From Devosia indica (GTDB lineage Bacteria > Pseudomonadota > Alphaproteobacteria > Rhizobiales > Devosiaceae), in assembly GCF_003056405.1 (NCBI RefSeq), contig NZ_PYVZ01000025.1, forward strand, positions 1 to 32,319: a DNA stretch of 32,319 nt. Reading direction: 5' to 3'. The stretch's first letter is position 1, and the number at the start of each line of letters is the position of its first letter. The notes beneath the pieces were generated by a model. It was given only the letters and a program-made list of their open reading frames with translations. It was not told the origin of the DNA and searched no databases. The position numbers and the translations under genes are program-made. Positions 1 to 8,548 of this stretch are shown here, piece after piece.

Positions 1-75
1 ACGGAGGTGATGACTTCGACCCGTCGAAACGGCTCGTCAGAACTCTTGGACATAGTCGTACTCATAGGCGGATGC

Positions 76-567
76 CTATGCCTTATCGGCTATGCCGGCT
101 GTCCGGTCAAAATGGGGTGCGCTCCATGCGGTGACTACAACGTCAAATTCACCATCTCGTAACCCGGCAAGAAGCTTGGAGGTTGACGCAACGATCAATT
201 CGATTTCGGCTTGCGGCAATCGCGTACGAGTACGCTCCATAGCTGCCGAAATCCTGTTGTGGCCAATCGTTTCGCCGACACCAACAGAGATTGGAACCCG
301 CTCCAAGCGCACATGACGGACCGCCTCCGCCTTCGCCTGTCTCGTCTCATCATGAGCCTTCTGCAATCTTGGCTGCATGAGTCTTCCCAGCGGAGTCAGC
401 CTGCATCCCGCTCGGTCCCTGACAAACAGGTCACCTCCAAGCTCGTCTTCAAGTTTCTTGATCGCAGTCGTCAAGGAAGGCTGGGAGACATTGGAGGCGC
501 TGGCTGCGTGGGTGAAGTTTCGGTGCTCGCAGACAGCGAGAAAATACCTGATCTGGTTCATTTCCAT
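76..567 (-). pseudogene. LysR-family transcriptional regulator, probably frameshifted
   Basis: The N-terminus is a clear LysR winged helix-turn-helix: MNQIRYFLAVCEHRNFTHAA, then SQPSLTTAIKKLEDELGG and LFVRD, followed by the start of the effector-binding domain (ending at DVVVTAWSAPHFDRTA). I place the start at the ATG at 567 because GGAG lies 8 nt upstream; an in-frame GTG at 597 and an ATG at 561 are alternatives. The frame stops at 76-78 after about 163 residues, whereas the family has about 300. Downstream, another reverse-strand frame runs open to the window edge and reads PFRRVEVITS, which looks like the next LysR segment (seen in sequence). A frameshift near 78-100 is therefore likely; a sequencing error would look the same. 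It diverges from the secreted ABM-like gene at 728 and would normally be its regulator. Confidence 0.75.
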
Positions 568-727
568 CGCCGCATTCTCCGTTACATCTCCAGCCACGCC
601 ATCAAACCAACTTCAATAGTCCATGTCTATCAAAGAATAGAACTTCGGAATTGGGTTCGGGCGCATTCGGCATGGGACAAGAGTGCATCAAAACCAAACA
701 TGAAGCACTTCAAATCAGGAGACGACC
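568..727. promoter_or_regulatory. Divergent intergenic region, LysR / ABM-like gene
   Basis: This short spacer must hold both divergent promoters and any LysR box. I cannot point to a convincing T-N11-A motif. The only firm signal is the Shine-Dalgarno AGGAG just before the ATG at 728. Confidence 0.35.
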
Positions 728-1447
728 ATGAAAACGCAAATCCTTCAAACAGTCGCCGCACTGGCGCTGATCACAACTTCTGCAACTGCACAGGACAACC
801 CAATGGTAAATCATACAGCCAGCTACATCGCCATGCCGGCCGCCGAAGGCCAGACCGGAGCTTTCGCGGAGTTTCTGGCTGGTGCCGCAGCGATCGTGCG
901 GGACACAGAGCCGGGCACCGTCCTTTGGTTTGCTCTGCAAGCCGATGACACGCTCGCAATCTTTGACATCTTCGCAGACGAAGAAGCACGCGACGCTCAC
1001 TTCTCAGGAGCGGTTGCTGCGGCTTTGAACCAAAACGCCGACGCACTGGTCGACGGCGGATGGGACGACGGTGTTGTCGCGAATATCAACAACTCCGATG
1101 TCCTGTCGGTCAAGGCGCCGGTTGATCTCTCCACGGCAACAACCGCAACTTACATCAAGCTCGAAGCTGCTCCAGGTAAAGGCCCCGAATTGGCAGCCTT
1201 GCTGACCGCCGCCGGCCCCATCGTCGCAGAAACTGAACCCAAGACATTGTTCTGGGCGGCGCTGCAGATTGACGAGACCAACTTCGCCATCTTCGACATC
1301 TTTGCCGACAACTCTGGCCGCGAAGCGCACTTTGCCGGACAAGTCGCCGGACTCCTGAATGAAAAGGCTTCAGAATTGATCTCAGGTGGATGGGACGACG
1401 GTGTGGTGGCAAACGTCCACAATTTCGAAATCCTCGCTACCAAGTAA
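728..1447 (+). CDS. Secreted protein with two tandem ABM-like (dimeric alpha-beta barrel) domains
   Basis: The 239-residue protein starts with a cleavable signal peptide (residues 1-21, ending at ATAQ), so it should be periplasmic. The rest is two copies of one domain of about 100 residues, roughly 27-130 and 135-239. Both copies carry FDIFAD, then AHF.G.VA..LN, then GGWDDGVVAN followed by a short beta strand ending in VL or IL. The fold resembles the antibiotic-biosynthesis-monooxygenase (ABM) superfamily, usually a single domain that dimerises; here two copies are fused in tandem. The start has a good Shine-Dalgarno (AGGAG, 7 nt). No enzymatic activity can be assigned. The divergent LysR gene suggests inducible expression, although that regulator looks broken. 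Confidence 0.75.
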   Translation: MKTQILQTVAALALITTSATAQDNPMVNHTASYIAMPAAEGQTGAFAEFLAGAAAIVRDTEPGTVLWFALQADDTLAIFDIFADEEARDAHFSGAVAAALNQNADALVDGGWDDGVVANINNSDVLSVKAPVDLSTATTATYIKLEAAPGKGPELAALLTAAGPIVAETEPKTLFWAALQIDETNFAIFDIFADNSGREAHFAGQVAGLLNEKASELISGGWDDGVVANVHNFEILATK

Positions 1448-1468
1448 TCTCGAGGTGACTTGAGAAAG

Positions 1469-1497
1469 AAGTGCCCGGTGCAACCCATCGGGCGCTT
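1469..1497 (+). terminator. Hairpin terminator after the ABM-like gene
   Basis: The arms AAGTGCCCG (1469-1477) and CGGGCGCTT (1489-1497) form a 9-bp stem with one G-T pair and an 11-nt loop, 22 bases after the stop codon. The following T tract is short and interrupted. Confidence 0.6.
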
Positions 1498-1588
1498 TGC
1501 TGTTTGAATTTAGAGTCACGCCAAAGCGGCCGTGCCGGAGCTGGCAAGCGAAGCTCGCACTCGCCTCCGGCTTTGAAAGGGCGGCTAT

Positions 1589-1780
1589 CGGCGGGAACAT
1601 GTCAGCGCCTTCGACCAACACGTCGAGATCGCGGACGACGCGATCTACATCAAGGGCAGCAAAAATACCCTGTTGAGGAAGCCGGTAGCCACCAAAGGAG
1701 GGAAGTCGGCGAGAATCGGCGTTCCCGATTTTTACCAAAGTGGCGGACCGGGTGGGGTTCGAACATATACGCCGGAGTAA
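1589..1780 (+). pseudogene. Remnant of a serine recombinase C-terminus
   Basis: Frame 1589-1780 reads through QHVEIADDAIYIKGSKNTLL and then GVPDF. This resembles the C-terminal tail of large serine recombinases common in Hyphomicrobiales, recalled as ending in RIxGSK..LLR....GVPSFVPKWR. Just after GVP the expected continuation, FLPKWRT, lies in a different frame (around 1720-1750), so at least one frameshift has occurred, and a TGA lies upstream at 1574-1576. No catalytic N-terminal domain is present. I read it as a decayed mobile-element relic. Family assignment is from memory of the tail motif only. Confidence 0.4.
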
Positions 1781-1896
1781 TCGGCTTGCGCTTGGCTAGG
1801 CCGTGAGCAATGTCGGCTTTCGGGACGCCGCAAGCGGCAGTCGAACGGCGATAGGAGGCGCGAACCCGTCAGGGCTGCCAATGTAGAAATCAGCAT

Positions 1897-1934
1897 GCAA
1901 AACGTTTTGCGAAAGGCTTTGCAAAACGTTTTGC
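1897..1934. promoter_or_regulatory. Twin LacI-family operators
   Basis: The perfect 14-bp palindrome GCAAAACGTTTTGC occurs twice, at 1897-1910 and 1921-1934, with centres 24 bp apart. This has the AT-rich, CG-centred form typical of LacI/GalR operators. The right copy ends only 9-18 bp before the candidate start codons of the LacI gene, so binding would block its own promoter or ribosome site. Autoregulation of the whole operon is inferred. Confidence 0.85.
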
Positions 1935-1952
1935 ACGTGCTAGATGTTGATG

Positions 1953-2954
1953 ATGGTCAAGATACAAGAAGTCGCGAAACTTGCAGGCGTGTCTCTCACG
2001 ACGGTGTCGCACGTCATCAATCACCGCGACAGGGTTTCGCCTGCACTTCGTGCCAAGGTCGAGGAGGCGATCGACAAGCTGGGTTATGTGCCCAATCGCC
2101 AGGCTCAGTCGCTGCGCACCGGGCGGACCAATGTCATTGCCATCATGATCCCCGATATTTGCGCGCCCTACTATACCGAGATGGTCCGCGCAATGCAGAC
2201 GGCGCTGGTCGATGACGGTGTTGATACGCTGATCTACAATACCGATGTGCCCGGCGGGCATTCCGAAGATCACGGGCATACCTATCTCAAGCAGATCAAG
2301 ACCAAAGGGGTGGACGGGCTGATCGTCGCCGACGCCGCCTTGCACCGCATCCAGCACGAACTGGCCGAGGTCAAAATACCCACCGTCTTCGTCGGCAACC
2401 TGCCGAGCCGGTCCGTGGACAGCATCGAGCAGGACGGGTTCGCCAGCGCCTATCGGATGGGCGAGTACCTGGTCTCCAAGGGCCACAAACGCATCGCCCA
2501 TGTCACCGGGCCATCGTTCTTTAATATGTCCATGCTGCGCCAGGCCGGCTTCGAGCGCGCGCTGAAGGATGGAGGCGTCGCGATGGAGGATGACCTGCGC
2601 TACGAAGGGTCCTTCCTGCCGCCATCCGGCTACGAGGCAGTCGATTGGCTAGTCGAGCGGCATGGCGATGACCTGCCCAGCGCCATCTTCTTTGCCAGCT
2701 CGCGCATGGCGAGGGCGGCCCTGGCGGGGTTTGCAGATCGCGGCATATCGGTGCCGGGCGACATCGCGGTCGCCTCCTACGACATCTACGAAGAACTGGC
2801 CGACCTGCGCCCCCGCCTCACCACGATCGGGGTGAGCCCCAGTGATCTAGGCAGTGGCGCGATCGAACTGCTCAACGAGCGCATTGCTGGTTATGACGGC
2901 ACACCCAGACAGGTCGTGCTCCCTGCTACGCTGGAAATTCACGAAACGGCATGA
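1953..2954 (+). CDS. LacI-family transcriptional regulator
   Basis: The N-terminal helix-turn-helix reads MVKIQEVAKLAGVSLTTVSH, followed by the hinge region (RQAQSLRTGRTNVIAIMIPD) and a periplasmic-binding-protein-like effector domain (about residues 60-330). Length is normal for the family. Three in-frame ATGs (1944, 1950, 1953) are possible; 1953 gives the usual N-terminus and none has an obvious Shine-Dalgarno, so the message may have a very short leader. The gene follows twin palindromic operators and precedes an ABC importer and glycosidase genes on the same strand with only 87 bases between, so it is probably the operon's sugar-responsive repressor. The effector is unknown; a fructose-containing oligosaccharide is inferred from the GH172 and GH32 neighbours. 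Confidence 0.92.
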   Translation: MVKIQEVAKLAGVSLTTVSHVINHRDRVSPALRAKVEEAIDKLGYVPNRQAQSLRTGRTNVIAIMIPDICAPYYTEMVRAMQTALVDDGVDTLIYNTDVPGGHSEDHGHTYLKQIKTKGVDGLIVADAALHRIQHELAEVKIPTVFVGNLPSRSVDSIEQDGFASAYRMGEYLVSKGHKRIAHVTGPSFFNMSMLRQAGFERALKDGGVAMEDDLRYEGSFLPPSGYEAVDWLVERHGDDLPSAIFFASSRMARAALAGFADRGISVPGDIAVASYDIYEELADLRPRLTTIGVSPSDLGSGAIELLNERIAGYDGTPRQVVLPATLEIHETA

Positions 2955-3041
2955 GGCATCTGCCCGGAGGAGGGACAAGCACCCACAACCAAGCCTGAAG
3001 AACCAATAAAACGTCAGCACACATTTTGGGAGGAGAGACCC

Positions 3042-4790
3042 ATGCGGTCCATAACCCGGCGCTACGGCGCTCTGGGCGTGCTGCTTGTCGCTGCCATGAC
3101 AAGCACCGCTTCTACGACTCTCGCGCAGGAGGTTGCGCGTGAAGATCAGCTGATCTTCGAGAACATCTCCGAACGCGTCACCACGCCTGAAAACTACAAC
3201 CCGTTCCTGCCCAGCACGTTGCAGCATGCTGGACTTCAGCAGGTGGGCTTCGAGTCACTCTTCTACTACAATTACGAGACCGGCGAAATGGTCCCGTGGC
3301 TGGCCACCGGTTATGCGTTCAACGAGGCTTTCGACGAGGTGACGATCAACCTCCAGCCCGAAGCCAAGTGGAGCGACGGCACGCCCTTCACTGCCGACGA
3401 CGTGGTCTATACCATGAACATGCTCAAGGAGCACGCTCCGGCTTTGGGCGGCTATTCGGTCAACGCCAAGACCTGGGTCGAAGACATCGTCGCCGTCGAT
3501 CCGCATACGGTCAGGCTCACTTTGACCTCGCCCAATCCGCGATACATGCTTGATGCCTTCGGCGTCCGAATCTACGGCACGACCATGATCCTGCCCAAGC
3601 ATATCTGGGAGACCCAGGATCCGCAGACCTTCACCAATTATGATCTCGCCAAGGGCTGGCCGGTTTCGACCTCGCCCTACCAGTTGATCTCGTCGACCAC
3701 GACCGAAACGGTTTGGCAGCGCCGGGATGACTGGTGGGGCGCGACCAGCGGCTTCCACGCCTTGCCCGAACCGGTTCAGGTGCTGTTCAAGACGGCCGGC
3801 AGCGAGGAACGCCGTGCGGCCATGGCGGCCAACAATGAACTGGATTCGGTGTGGGTCCTGGGTCGCGACAACTTCGAGCAGGTGGTCGCCAACAATGGCG
3901 ATGTCTTCTCGTGGTTCCCCGAGACGCCCTACGCCTATCTCGATCCTTGCCCTCGCTACATGGCGTTCAACACCACGCAGGCGCCATTTGACGACCCGCA
4001 GTTGCGCTGGGCCATTTCGCAGGCCCTCAATCGCGATGCGATCGTCGACATCGCCTGGGAGAACCTGACGGTCCCAGCCAAGTGGATGACCCCGGACTAT
4101 CCGCCTTTCGCGTCCTACATGGAAAATGCGGCGGACCTGTTCAGTGAATACGACACGCTGGCCTATGACGTCGACAAGTCAGCGGCCACAATGGAAGCGG
4201 CCGGCTACACCAAAAATGGCGACTTCTGGCAGGACAAGGATGGCAATCCGATTGCCATCGACCTGGTGATCCGCCAGGGCGAGGCCGACCAGACCCGCAT
4301 GGCTCCGGTGGTGACGACGCTGCTTCAGCGTGCCGGCTTCGATGCCAACTTCGTACTGTCCGACATCGCCGCCTTCTCCGATGCCCTCAATACCGGCCGC
4401 GCCGACGCCTGGCTCGACGTGTCCTGTGGCGGCATCTCCGATCCCTACGGCACGCTCGAGCTCTACCACAGCCGCCATGCCGCCCCGATGGGCGAAGTGG
4501 CGACCGGTGCCCGCACGCGCTGGTCCAACGACGCCTACGACGCCATCGTCGAAGAAATGGCTGTCACGGCTGCGGACGATCCGCGCATGCAGGAGTTGTT
4601 CCACGAGGCCCTGGCGATCTGGCTGCCGGAGATGCCGGCCATCCCGCTGGTCCAGGCCGCCTTGCTGACCAGCTTTAACGGTCACTACTGGGACAACTTC
4701 CCCACCTCGGAGAACAACTATGTCCATCCCGGCTTCTGGTGGGCGACGAACCTCCTGATCGTGGCTGAAGTGCAAAAGAAGCAGCCATAA
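3042..4790 (+). CDS. ABC transporter substrate-binding protein, SBP_bac_5 (Opp/Dpp) type
   Basis: This 582-residue periplasmic binding protein begins with a signal peptide (about 1-28, cut after TTLAQ). It has the family 5 layout, including the segment PEAKWSDGTPFTADDVVYTM and LRWAISQALNRDAIV near the middle. The start is supported by GGGAGGAG upstream. Family members bind peptides, nickel or, in many soil bacteria, oligosaccharides. The neighbouring LacI regulator and GH172/GH32 genes make an oligosaccharide ligand more likely than a peptide here (inference). It is the first transporter gene of the operon and is followed by a strong hairpin. Confidence 0.92.
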   Translation: MRSITRRYGALGVLLVAAMTSTASTTLAQEVAREDQLIFENISERVTTPENYNPFLPSTLQHAGLQQVGFESLFYYNYETGEMVPWLATGYAFNEAFDEVTINLQPEAKWSDGTPFTADDVVYTMNMLKEHAPALGGYSVNAKTWVEDIVAVDPHTVRLTLTSPNPRYMLDAFGVRIYGTTMILPKHIWETQDPQTFTNYDLAKGWPVSTSPYQLISSTTTETVWQRRDDWWGATSGFHALPEPVQVLFKTAGSEERRAAMAANNELDSVWVLGRDNFEQVVANNGDVFSWFPETPYAYLDPCPRYMAFNTTQAPFDDPQLRWAISQALNRDAIVDIAWENLTVPAKWMTPDYPPFASYMENAADLFSEYDTLAYDVDKSAATMEAAGYTKNGDFWQDKDGNPIAIDLVIRQGEADQTRMAPVVTTLLQRAGFDANFVLSDIAAFSDALNTGRADAWLDVSCGGISDPYGTLELYHSRHAAPMGEVATGARTRWSNDAYDAIVEEMAVTAADDPRMQELFHEALAIWLPEMPAIPLVQAALLTSFNGHYWDNFPTSENNYVHPGFWWATNLLIVAEVQKKQP

Positions 4791-4800
4791 CCATCACACT

Positions 4801-4826
4801 GCCGCCGGTGCCGATGCACCGGCGGC
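4801..4826 (+). terminator. Intercistronic hairpin after the binding-protein gene
   Basis: GCCGCCGGTG (4801-4810) and CACCGGCGGC (4817-4826) form a perfect 10-bp stem with a 6-nt loop, 10 bases after the stop codon. There is no T tract. Such hairpins between a binding-protein gene and its permeases usually stabilise the upstream message or cause partial termination, giving excess binding protein. Confidence 0.65.
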
Positions 4827-4854
4827 TCCCACCCGAACCTTGTGGAGTTGGGCC

Positions 4855-5847
4855 ATGACCTGGGGCTATGTGTTCCGGCGGCTGGCGATGTTTTTCGCCG
4901 TCGTGCTGGCGGCGACAACCGTCAATTTCATCGTGCCGCGCCTGGCGCCGGGCGATCCCACGGCTGCCGTTCTCGAGCAGTTGCTGTCCCGTGGGCAGCA
5001 GGTCGAGGGCGCTCAGGACATCGTGGCCAATTATCGCGCGCGCTTCGGTCTCGATGACCCAATGCTGGTGCAATACGGCCGTTACCTGTTCAACTCGCTG
5101 CGGCTCGACCTCGGCAGTTCGATCTCCTATTTCCCGCAGAGCGTCACCAGTGCCATTCTGGCGGCACTGCCTTGGACCATCGCCTTGCTGTCGGTATCGA
5201 CCGTCATCGCCTTCGGGCTCGGCAGCCTCATCGGCGCGCTCCTCGCCTGGCCGGGCTCTCCGCGCGCCGTGCACCGCCTGGCTCCATTCCTCATGGTGCT
5301 GTCGGCAATCCCCTATTACCTGCTGGCGCTGATCGTCCTTTATCTTCTAGCCATCTGGACGGGCTGGTTTCCGCTGGGCGGGGCCTATTCCGTTTTTCCA
5401 AACGGCTTTTCCCTACCGGTGCTTTGGGATCTCGCCTACCACGCCTTCCTGCCAGCGCTGTCGATCGTGCTGGCCGGGCTGGGCTTCTGGGCGCTGGGGA
5501 TGCGCGGCGCCATGATCAATGTGCTGGGCGAGGATTACCTGGCGCTGGCCGAGGCGAAAGGCCTGAAGAAGCGCCGGATCTTCTTCAAGTATGCCATGCG
5601 CAATGCACTGCTGCCGCAGGTCACGGCCCTCGCCATCGCTCTTGGCACAGCTGCATCGGGCTCGGTGCTGGTCGAGGTGGCATTCAACTATCCCGGCATC
5701 GGCTACCTGCTCTACAACGCCCTGCGCAGCTCGGACTATTTCCTCATCCAGGGCGTCGCCTTCTTCCTGGTCATTACGGTCGCCTTCGCGGTGCTGGTCC
5801 TCGACCTGCTCTATCCACTGCTCGACCCGCGTATCCAAAGGCTATGA
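4855..5847 (+). CDS. ABC transporter permease, DppB/OppB type
   Basis: This inner-membrane permease of about 330 residues has the DppB-type N-terminus (YVFRRLAMFFAVVLAATTVNF, shortened here by its ends), about six membrane segments and the EAA-loop region DYLALAEAKGLKKRRIFFKY followed by AMRNALLPQ. I chose the ATG at 4855 (MTWGYVFRR), with GGAG 8-9 nt upstream, over an upstream in-frame TTG at 4840. Its stop overlaps the next start (ATGA), so the two permeases are translationally coupled. With its partner it forms the channel for the substrate delivered by the binding protein at 3042. Confidence 0.92.
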   Translation: MTWGYVFRRLAMFFAVVLAATTVNFIVPRLAPGDPTAAVLEQLLSRGQQVEGAQDIVANYRARFGLDDPMLVQYGRYLFNSLRLDLGSSISYFPQSVTSAILAALPWTIALLSVSTVIAFGLGSLIGALLAWPGSPRAVHRLAPFLMVLSAIPYYLLALIVLYLLAIWTGWFPLGGAYSVFPNGFSLPVLWDLAYHAFLPALSIVLAGLGFWALGMRGAMINVLGEDYLALAEAKGLKKRRIFFKYAMRNALLPQVTALAIALGTAASGSVLVEVAFNYPGIGYLLYNALRSSDYFLIQGVAFFLVITVAFAVLVLDLLYPLLDPRIQRL

Positions 5848-6716
5848 ACATGCAGTCTATCCTGCGAAATACACGGGCCGCGCTGGCATATCTCGGCACC
5901 AATCCGAAGATGGTGGCAGGCATGGCCATCCTGGCGGTGCTGCTGCTCATCGGCATCATCGGACCCCTCTTCGTCGATATCCGGCTGGCGGAGCCGATCT
6001 CAGTCCGTACCAACCAGCCGCCTTCCGCAGAGCACTGGCTGGGCACGGATAGCGGCGGCCGCGACCTGCTGGCCGTTGTCATCGCCGGCACGCCACAGAC
6101 TTTGCGCATGGGCGTGCTGGCGGGCGTCATCGGCACCACCATCGGCGTCATGCTCGGCCTATTCTCGGGCTATTTCGGGGGCTGGTGGGACCGGATCATC
6201 GGCGCCGTAACCGACACCATGCTGACCATCCCCCCGCTTGCGATTCTCCTCGTCGTTGCGTCCTCAGTGCGGGCGGTGAACGTTGAGATGATGGCGCTCA
6301 TCATCGCCGCGCTGTCATGGATGCATGCCACGCGCGTCATTCGGGCACAGGTTCTCGCCTTGCGGGAACTGGGTTATGTGCAGATGGCGCGCCTATCCGG
6401 GCTGGGCAGCTTCTCCATCATCTTCCGCGAAATCTTTCCCAACGTCATCCCAATCGCCTTCGCGTCGCTGGTCGGCGCCACATCCGGCGCCATCCTTTCG
6501 GGCATGGGGCTCGAAGTCCTGGGACTCGGGCCGCAGAACACCCCCACTCTGGGCATGACCGTCTACTGGGCGCTGCTCTATGCCGCCTTCAGCCGCGGCA
6601 TGTGGTGGTGGTGGAGCCCCCCGGTCATCATCCTGGCCCTGCTTTTCATCGCGCTCTTCCTGATCGCCAGCGCCCTCGACGATTTCGCCAATCCGCGCCT
6701 GAGGAGCCAGTCATGA
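5844..6716 (+). CDS. ABC transporter permease, DppC/OppC type
   Basis: The 290-residue DppC-like inner-membrane permease has an N-terminal membrane anchor (residues 22-45), the family motif HWLGTDSGGRDLLA, a set of about five further membrane helices and an EAA loop (ELGYVQMARLSGLGSFSIIF). The start at 5844 overlaps the preceding stop by ATGA, although the same frame is open far upstream inside the previous gene. Its own stop overlaps the ATPase start at 6713 in the same way. It pairs with the DppB-type permease. Confidence 0.92.
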   Translation: MNMQSILRNTRAALAYLGTNPKMVAGMAILAVLLLIGIIGPLFVDIRLAEPISVRTNQPPSAEHWLGTDSGGRDLLAVVIAGTPQTLRMGVLAGVIGTTIGVMLGLFSGYFGGWWDRIIGAVTDTMLTIPPLAILLVVASSVRAVNVEMMALIIAALSWMHATRVIRAQVLALRELGYVQMARLSGLGSFSIIFREIFPNVIPIAFASLVGATSGAILSGMGLEVLGLGPQNTPTLGMTVYWALLYAAFSRGMWWWWSPPVIILALLFIALFLIASALDDFANPRLRSQS

Positions 6717-7543
6717 GTGACACGGTTCTCAAGGTCTCCGACCTCACGGTGCAATATCCGACGGCAAGCGGCTCGTTCCATGCCACCCGCAATGTCAGCT
6801 TCTCACTACAACGAGGCGAACGCTTCGGCCTTGTCGGGGAGTCCGGCTCGGGCAAGTCGACCACCATCCTGGCGCTGATGCGAATGCTCAAGGGCGGCCT
6901 GGTCAGCAGCGGCAGCCTCGAACTCAACGGTCGCGAGCTGACGGGTCTCGATGACGAGGCTTTTCGTAAGCTGCGCTTCGCCGAGATGTCCCTAGTCCCG
7001 CAAGGCGCTATGAACTCGCTCAATCCGGTTCTGCGAATAGGCGCACAGATCGGGGACATTTACGACGATCACAGCGTCCGTCACGGCGGCGCGGAACGCG
7101 AGCGGATCATCGGCGACCTGCTGACCCGGGTGGGTCTCAGTCCTGAGGTGCAGCGCCGCTATCCCCACGAACTGTCGGGCGGCATGAAGCAGCGCGTCTG
7201 CATCGCCATGTCCATCGCCCTGACGCCGAGCCTGATCCTGGCCGACGAGCCCACCAGTGCCCTAGACGTGATGGTGCAAAAGCAGGTGCTCGCGACGCTT
7301 GGCCGGGTGCAGCGCGATATCGGGGCCGCCATCATCCTCATCGGTCACGACATGGCGCTGATGGCGCATTTTGTGACGACACTGGGCGTCATGTATCGCG
7401 GCGAGCTGATCGAGGTCGGCCCGGTGCGCGACGTCTTCTCCAACCCGCAACACGAATATACGCGCATGTTGATCAATTCGCTCCCGTCCTTCGACCGCCA
7501 GGCGCGGTTCATCAAGGCCGCCCATCAGGAGGCATTGCCATGA
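6713..7543 (+). CDS. ABC transporter ATP-binding protein, DppD/OppD type
   Basis: This cytoplasmic ATPase has Walker A GESGSGKST (about residues 41-49), the signature LSGGMKQR, Walker B LILADEPTSALD and the H-loop histidine in LIGHDMA. At 276 residues it is on the short side for OppD, and the C-terminal oligopeptide-type extension is reduced (ending after the conserved P..H.YTRMLI-like segment). The start overlaps the preceding permease stop by ATGA, and its stop overlaps the next gene. It energises the importer as a heterodimer with the next ATPase. Confidence 0.92.
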   Translation: MSDTVLKVSDLTVQYPTASGSFHATRNVSFSLQRGERFGLVGESGSGKSTTILALMRMLKGGLVSSGSLELNGRELTGLDDEAFRKLRFAEMSLVPQGAMNSLNPVLRIGAQIGDIYDDHSVRHGGAERERIIGDLLTRVGLSPEVQRRYPHELSGGMKQRVCIAMSIALTPSLILADEPTSALDVMVQKQVLATLGRVQRDIGAAIILIGHDMALMAHFVTTLGVMYRGELIEVGPVRDVFSNPQHEYTRMLINSLPSFDRQARFIKAAHQEALP

Positions 7544-8523
7544 GCAAGCTTCTTGAGGTTAAGGGTGCCGACGTGGTTTATCAGCTCGGCCTCAACAAGA
7601 CCAAGACGGCCCTGCGCGACGTGTCGCTGGCCGTCGGCGGCGAGCACCCGTCGATCACCGCAGTGGTCGGCGAAAGCGGCAGCGGCAAGTCCACGCTGAT
7701 CCGGCTGCTGCTGGGACTGCAGCCCCCATCGCGCGGCAGCGTGCGCTATGATGGCGCCGAAGTGGCCCGGCTCGGCAGTGCCGGCCAGCGCACCTTTCGC
7801 CGCGAAGTGCAGGCCATCTTCCAGGATCCGTTCTCGGTCTATAATCCCTTCTACCGGGTCGACCACGCCCTGATGACGCCCCTGCGGGCCTTCGGGCTCA
7901 TCAAGTCGCGCGAGGAAGGCTATGCCCGGATCGAGACAACCCTGCAGCGGGTCGGGCTCAAGCCGTCGGAAACCCTTGGCAAGTATCCCCACCAGCTATC
8001 GGGCGGCCAGCGCCAACGCGTGATGATTGCCCGCGCATTGCTGCTCGACCCGCAGATCATCCTGGCGGACGAACCGGTTTCGATGGTCGATGCTTCGCTG
8101 CGGTCCACAATTCTTGAAATCCTCTTCAGCCTCAATCGCGACCTCGGCATTTCACTGATCTACGTGACCCACGACCTGGCGACCGCCTATCAGGTGGCCG
8201 ATACGATTGTGGTGCTGCATGGCGGGCATATCCTCGAAGTGGGCGATCCCGACGCAGTCATCCACAATCCGCAGCACCCCTATACGCAGGCGCTGATCGA
8301 CGCTGTGCCGTCGCCGGATCCGGATCGGGACTGGAACCTGGAAGCCGAACCGCCTTCGCCGTCCGCGTTCCTGCCCACCGGACCGGTCGGGCTCTACCAC
8401 ACCGAACCGCTGCGTGCGGTCGCGCTGCCGCTTCGTCCGGGTGAGACACCCACGACGGCGGCGGCCGTGCAGATGGCTGTTATGGCCGCGCGCCCACCTT
8501 TTCAACTCCATCCAAAGCAATAA
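7540..8523 (+). CDS. ABC transporter ATP-binding protein, DppF/OppF type
   Basis: This is the second ATPase of the importer, 327 residues, with Walker A GESGSGKST near residue 44, signature LSGGQRQR, Walker B IILADEPVSMVDASL and the H-loop YVTHDLA. The C-terminal HPYTQALIDAVPSPDPDR is typical of OppF/DppF proteins. The start overlaps the previous stop by ATGA. The last 40 residues, after the conserved tail, are low in recognisable motifs. Confidence 0.92.
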   Translation: MSKLLEVKGADVVYQLGLNKTKTALRDVSLAVGGEHPSITAVVGESGSGKSTLIRLLLGLQPPSRGSVRYDGAEVARLGSAGQRTFRREVQAIFQDPFSVYNPFYRVDHALMTPLRAFGLIKSREEGYARIETTLQRVGLKPSETLGKYPHQLSGGQRQRVMIARALLLDPQIILADEPVSMVDASLRSTILEILFSLNRDLGISLIYVTHDLATAYQVADTIVVLHGGHILEVGDPDAVIHNPQHPYTQALIDAVPSPDPDRDWNLEAEPPSPSAFLPTGPVGLYHTEPLRAVALPLRPGETPTTAAAVQMAVMAARPPFQLHPKQ

Positions 8524-8548
8524 GCGCGCAAGCGCAGAGAGGATTATT

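Noticed and set aside
211..948. Forward frame of 245 residues across the LysR gene and ABM start
   Set aside because: It is antisense to a clear LysR coding region and shows no protein-family pattern.
1741..1780. GGTTCGAA near 1756 as a tRNA T-loop
   Set aside because: The flanking bases do not pair as a T stem and no acceptor or anticodon stem fits.
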